Source of the DNA: Flavobacterium sp.
GTDB lineage: Bacteria; Bacteroidota; Bacteroidia; Flavobacteriales; Flavobacteriaceae
Reading direction: 5' to 3'
DNA length: 16,882 bases
Assembly (NCBI GenBank): GCA_024642295.1
Contig: JAHEBK010000006.1
Span: 1-16,882, forward strand
Under the pieces are notes generated by a model. The model ran no database searches and was not told the DNA's origin. It saw nothing but the letters and a program-made list of their open reading frames with translations. The first letter of the stretch is position 1. Every line of letters begins with the position of its first letter. Positions 14,807 to 16,882 of the stretch are shown in pieces. The position numbers and the translations under genes are program-made.

Positions 14807-15515
14807 ATTTTAAATCACTCAAGTCTGCTTCGTTTGCTAGTTCTATTGCTTTTTTTTCTTTTTGAAAAAGTCTAGCAGATAAACCTCCTTTTAAAGTGAT
14901 TTTTGCTCCTTTCACTTCCAGCCAACTGCCTTCTCTTAATCCTAGAACTGGAATAGTATTGAATTCATGGAATTCTTTGATTCGTGTTTCTCTACTTTCA
15001 CCCATATGTTTTGATGTGGAATCAGCATCTAAATAATGAGGATTAATATTAAACAGGACTAGCCCTAAAGTTTGAAAACTCGGAGGGTAAATAATTGGCA
15101 TATCATTAGTGGTTTGCATTGTCAACCCGCAAATATTACTTCCCGCGCTTGTTCCTAAGTAAGGAATGCCACTTTTGATAGTTGCTGAAAGTAAACTCAT
15201 TATTTTATAAGCATACAATTGCGTGACTAATAGAAAGGTGTTTCCGCCACCAACAAAAATTCCTTCGGCGTTTTGAATCGCTTCGGTAGGATTTTCAAAT
15301 TCATGTATTCCTTTTATGTTGATATTTATTTTGCTAAAAGCGGTGGCAACAATTTTGGTATAATCATCATGAGTAATACCGCTTGGTCTTGCATATGGAA
15401 TGAAAAGAACTGTTGTGCAGTCTTTGAAGAGAATTTTTAATTCTGGGAGTAAATAGTTTAAGTATTTTTCACCTGAAAGGGTAGACGTGCTAGCAATTAT
15501 AATTTTTTTCATCAT
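14805..15515 (-). CDS. pepE: Dipeptidase E-like serine peptidase (family S51)
   Basis: Family S51 enzymes hydrolyse Asp-X dipeptides in the cytoplasm. The 236 residues carry the nucleophile S123 in GTSAGSN, D138 in TTNDMPI and H160 in INPHYLD; all three sit exactly three residues later than the E. coli PepE triad (S120, D135, H157). EGIFVGGGNTFLL (84-96) is the conserved glycine-rich loop. The protein has no signal peptide. Two adjacent ATG codons (15515 and 15512) could both start it; one residue is the only difference. It converges with the tRNA genes. Cyanophycinase-like relatives share the fold, but the length and triad spacing fit PepE better. Confidence 0.92.
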   Translation of the reverse strand: MMKKIIIASTSTLSGEKYLNYLLPELKILFKDCTTVLFIPYARPSGITHDDYTKIVATAFSKININIKGIHEFENPTEAIQNAEGIFVGGGNTFLLVTQLYAYKIMSLLSATIKSGIPYLGTSAGSNICGLTMQTTNDMPIIYPPSFQTLGLVLFNINPHYLDADSTSKHMGESRETRIKEFHEFNTIPVLGLREGSWLEVKGAKITLKGGLSARLFQKEKKAIELANEADLSDLK

Positions 15516-15715
15516 TTTTACTTTAAAGGATAAAGATATTGAATCACTTTTTATTTTGGTTTAATCAACCAAATTATTAAAAATTTCAATTGTATTGTTT
15601 TTAAATAAAAGAGAGGTTTGTCTTAGGTATTTTTAATGAAAACACCTAACTTTATGGAAATGCTTAAAAAATAGTGAAGTACTTCTTTTAATCAATTTTT
15701 AAAACACAATCCCAG

Positions 15716-16465
15716 ATGAAAACTAAATTAGGAATCTTATTATTGGTGCTATATTATCAAATGAGTTATGCTCAAATTGGGAAAGCCAAACTTATAAAAG
15801 GACAAGTTCGGAATGACTTGATTCCTGTTGAAAATGTGATTGTCTTTAATACAAAAGATCATGCAGGGACTAATGTAAATGCTTATGGTTCTTTTGAAAT
15901 GATGGCAAGTGTCAATGATACCTTGGTGTTTTCGAGTTTAGTGTTCAAGTCCAAAAGAATTATCCTCAAAGAAGAGGATTTTCTAAAGCCCAAGATTTTC
16001 GTGCCTTTGGAGGTTTTTACAAATGAATTGGCTGAGGTTATAATAAAAGCACGAAAAGACATGAGTCCTATTAGTGGGAATACCCAAAGATATGTTGATT
16101 TACAATATTTTGGTGATGAAAAATCCTCTCCTAAAAATACGACAATGCCTTCTGATGGTACTATAGATAAAGGGATGGATTTTGTAAGGATTTACAAAGG
16201 AATTATAAATACGCTGAAGCGGAAAAATCCTGGGAATACTGATTTTTATAAAGAAACTAGTTTCTCTGATTATGTAATCCACAGTGTCGATTATTCGTTC
16301 TTGTCGAATACTTTGAAGTTAAAGGATGACGAAATTAAATTGTTTCTGGTTTTTTGTGAAAACGATTCTAAGTCAAGAACCTTGATGAATCCTAGTTCCG
16401 AATTTCAATTGTTAGATTTTTTAACAAACAAGAATAAAGAGTTCAAGAAAATAATAGCCAATTAA
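15716..16465 (+). CDS. Exported protein with carboxypeptidase-regulatory-like domain
   Basis: The 249-residue protein has a signal peptide (MKTKLGILLLVLYYQMSYA, cleavage before QIG). Residues about 27-110 form a beta-sandwich of the carboxypeptidase D regulatory-like type, common as the N-terminal domain of Bacteroidota envelope proteins: IKGQVRNDLIPVENVIVFNT, then NAYGSFEMMASVNDTLVFSS. The C-terminal half (about 115-249) is charged and helical (IYKGIINTLKRKN, DDEIKLFLVFCENDS) and I do not recognise it. It lacks the beta-barrel of TonB-dependent receptors. Function is unknown; envelope location is inferred from the signal peptide. It stands alone, about 200 bases from pepE on the other strand. 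Confidence 0.8.
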   Translation: MKTKLGILLLVLYYQMSYAQIGKAKLIKGQVRNDLIPVENVIVFNTKDHAGTNVNAYGSFEMMASVNDTLVFSSLVFKSKRIILKEEDFLKPKIFVPLEVFTNELAEVIIKARKDMSPISGNTQRYVDLQYFGDEKSSPKNTTMPSDGTIDKGMDFVRIYKGIINTLKRKNPGNTDFYKETSFSDYVIHSVDYSFLSNTLKLKDDEIKLFLVFCENDSKSRTLMNPSSEFQLLDFLTNKNKEFKKIIAN

Positions 16466-16493
16466 GCAGTACAAAACTCACGAGTAAAAAAAC

Positions 16494-16612
16494 TAACCGC
16501 TTATTTGCTAATTTTTTTTTAAAGTTATTATCGACTAATAATTTGCGCTAATTCCGCTTTAAGCGGTTTATTTACAATCAAAATCATTTAAAAATTAGTG
16601 AATTAGTGGTTA
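16494..16612. repeat. Nested imperfect inverted repeat upstream of tatA
   Basis: The outer arms 16494-16517 and 16589-16612 pair at 19 of 24 positions. The right arm, read on the minus strand, contains the perfect tandem octamer CACTAATT twice. Inside, CCGCTTTAAGCGG (16553-16565) is a palindrome, and three nonamers of the type CGCAAATTA lie next to it on the minus strand (between 16541 and 16567). No gene overlaps it. It resembles the hairpin at 6873-6929 in composition and may belong to the same dispersed intergenic repeat group. Confidence 0.5.
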
Positions 16613-16698
16613 AACCTTTTACGTCTGTCCTTTCAAATGAAGTGATTTGTAGCGTGATATTTTATGAAAAAATTAAAAGACAAGGAATCAAAATATAA

Positions 16699-16706
16699 TA
16701 TCTTTG
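16699..16706 (+). promoter_or_regulatory. -7 promoter element for tatA
   Basis: TATCTTTG is a perfect TAnnTTTG match, 20 bases before the tatA ATG at 16727. No convincing -33 TTG is seen at 17-23 bases upstream. Confidence 0.55.
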
Positions 16707-16726
16707 CAGGATAAAATAGAAAAATT

Positions 16727-16882
16727 ATGTTTGGTATAGGAGGAGGAGAATTAATTTTTATAATGTTTATTGTACTCATGCTTTTTGGTGCTGACAAAGT
16801 GCCTGAAATTGCACGTACTATGGGAAAAGCTATTGCGCAAGTAAAAAATGCTACCAATGATATTAAAAGTGAAATCCAAAAA
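16727..16882 (+). CDS. tatA: Sec-independent translocase subunit TatA, N-terminal part
   Basis: The window holds the first 52 codons of a TatA/TatE subunit, which forms the pore of the twin-arginine pathway for exporting folded proteins. The sequence begins MFGIGGGELIFIMFIVLMLF: a short periplasmic start, one membrane helix (about 7-20), then the hinge FGADKVPEIART and the amphipathic helix MGKAIAQVKNATNDIKSEIQ. FG followed by the P of KVPEIAR at the hinge is the family hallmark. The gene is open at the window edge. The start is the first ATG after a good -7 element. Confidence 0.92.
   Translation, partial: MFGIGGGELIFIMFIVLMLFGADKVPEIARTMGKAIAQVKNATNDIKSEIQK

Noticed and set aside
15625..15647. 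Imperfect hairpin (AGGTATTTTT / GAAAACACCT) upstream of the 15716 gene, as a regulator site or riboswitch
   Set aside because: Only 8 of 10 pairs and a three-base loop with no known riboswitch core; too weak to annotate.
16633..16857. Open frame antisense to tatA
   Set aside because: The plus strand encodes a textbook TatA N-terminus; the antisense frame is a by-product of it.

Overview
The window looks like chromosome of a Flavobacterium-type bacterium (Bacteroidota, class Flavobacteriia). The DNA is AT-rich. At least seven upstream regions carry the Bacteroidota-type -7 element TAnnTTTG, and conventional Shine-Dalgarno sequences are scarce. The proteins recognised (MetAP with flavobacterial spacing, GpmI, SbtA-like permease, DUF5916 protein, YkuD_2-type L,D-transpeptidase, PepE, TatA) are typical of that group. 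No phage, plasmid, CRISPR or rRNA sequence is seen.

Layout. (1) 1-1523, minus strand: methionine aminopeptidase (map), a small GxxExxY PD-(D/E)XK-type protein, and the start of a probable SAM-dependent methyltransferase. The GxxExxY gene lies between two inverted 41-bp repeats (38/41 identical), each made of four CACARAG-like heptamers at 10-11 bp spacing, so it looks like a small cassette placed between map and the methyltransferase gene. (2) 1538-6665, minus strand: one tightly packed operon, TetR regulator, ABC exporter, HlyD-type adaptor, TolC-type outer-membrane protein. Together these form a complete tripartite type I secretion/efflux machine. The ABC ATPase keeps Walker A but has altered Q-loop, signature, Walker B and H-loop residues. 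(3) 6863-9399: an SbtA-like sodium-dependent bicarbonate permease and a small unknown protein, transcribed away from a CbbR/CmpR-like LysR regulator; terminator-like hairpins lie at both ends. (4) 9362-10960, minus strand: cofactor-independent phosphoglycerate mutase (gpmI). (5) 11061-14380: a large DUF5916/CBM9-like envelope protein and a divergent exported L,D-transpeptidase-family protein, with promoter elements for both in the gap between them. (6) 14540-14806: two identical tRNA-Gly(TCC) genes in tandem, ended by a hairpin shared with the convergent PepE gene. (7) 14805-16882: PepE dipeptidase (minus), an exported carboxypeptidase-regulatory-like protein (plus), an intergenic cluster of short inverted and tandem repeats, and the 5' part of tatA running off the window.

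Most of the window is ordinary core genome plus a transporter operon. The best leads are the repeat-bounded GxxExxY cassette, the exporter with a degenerate ATPase site, and the bicarbonate-permease/CbbR-like pair in a stretch that shows no carbon-fixation genes.
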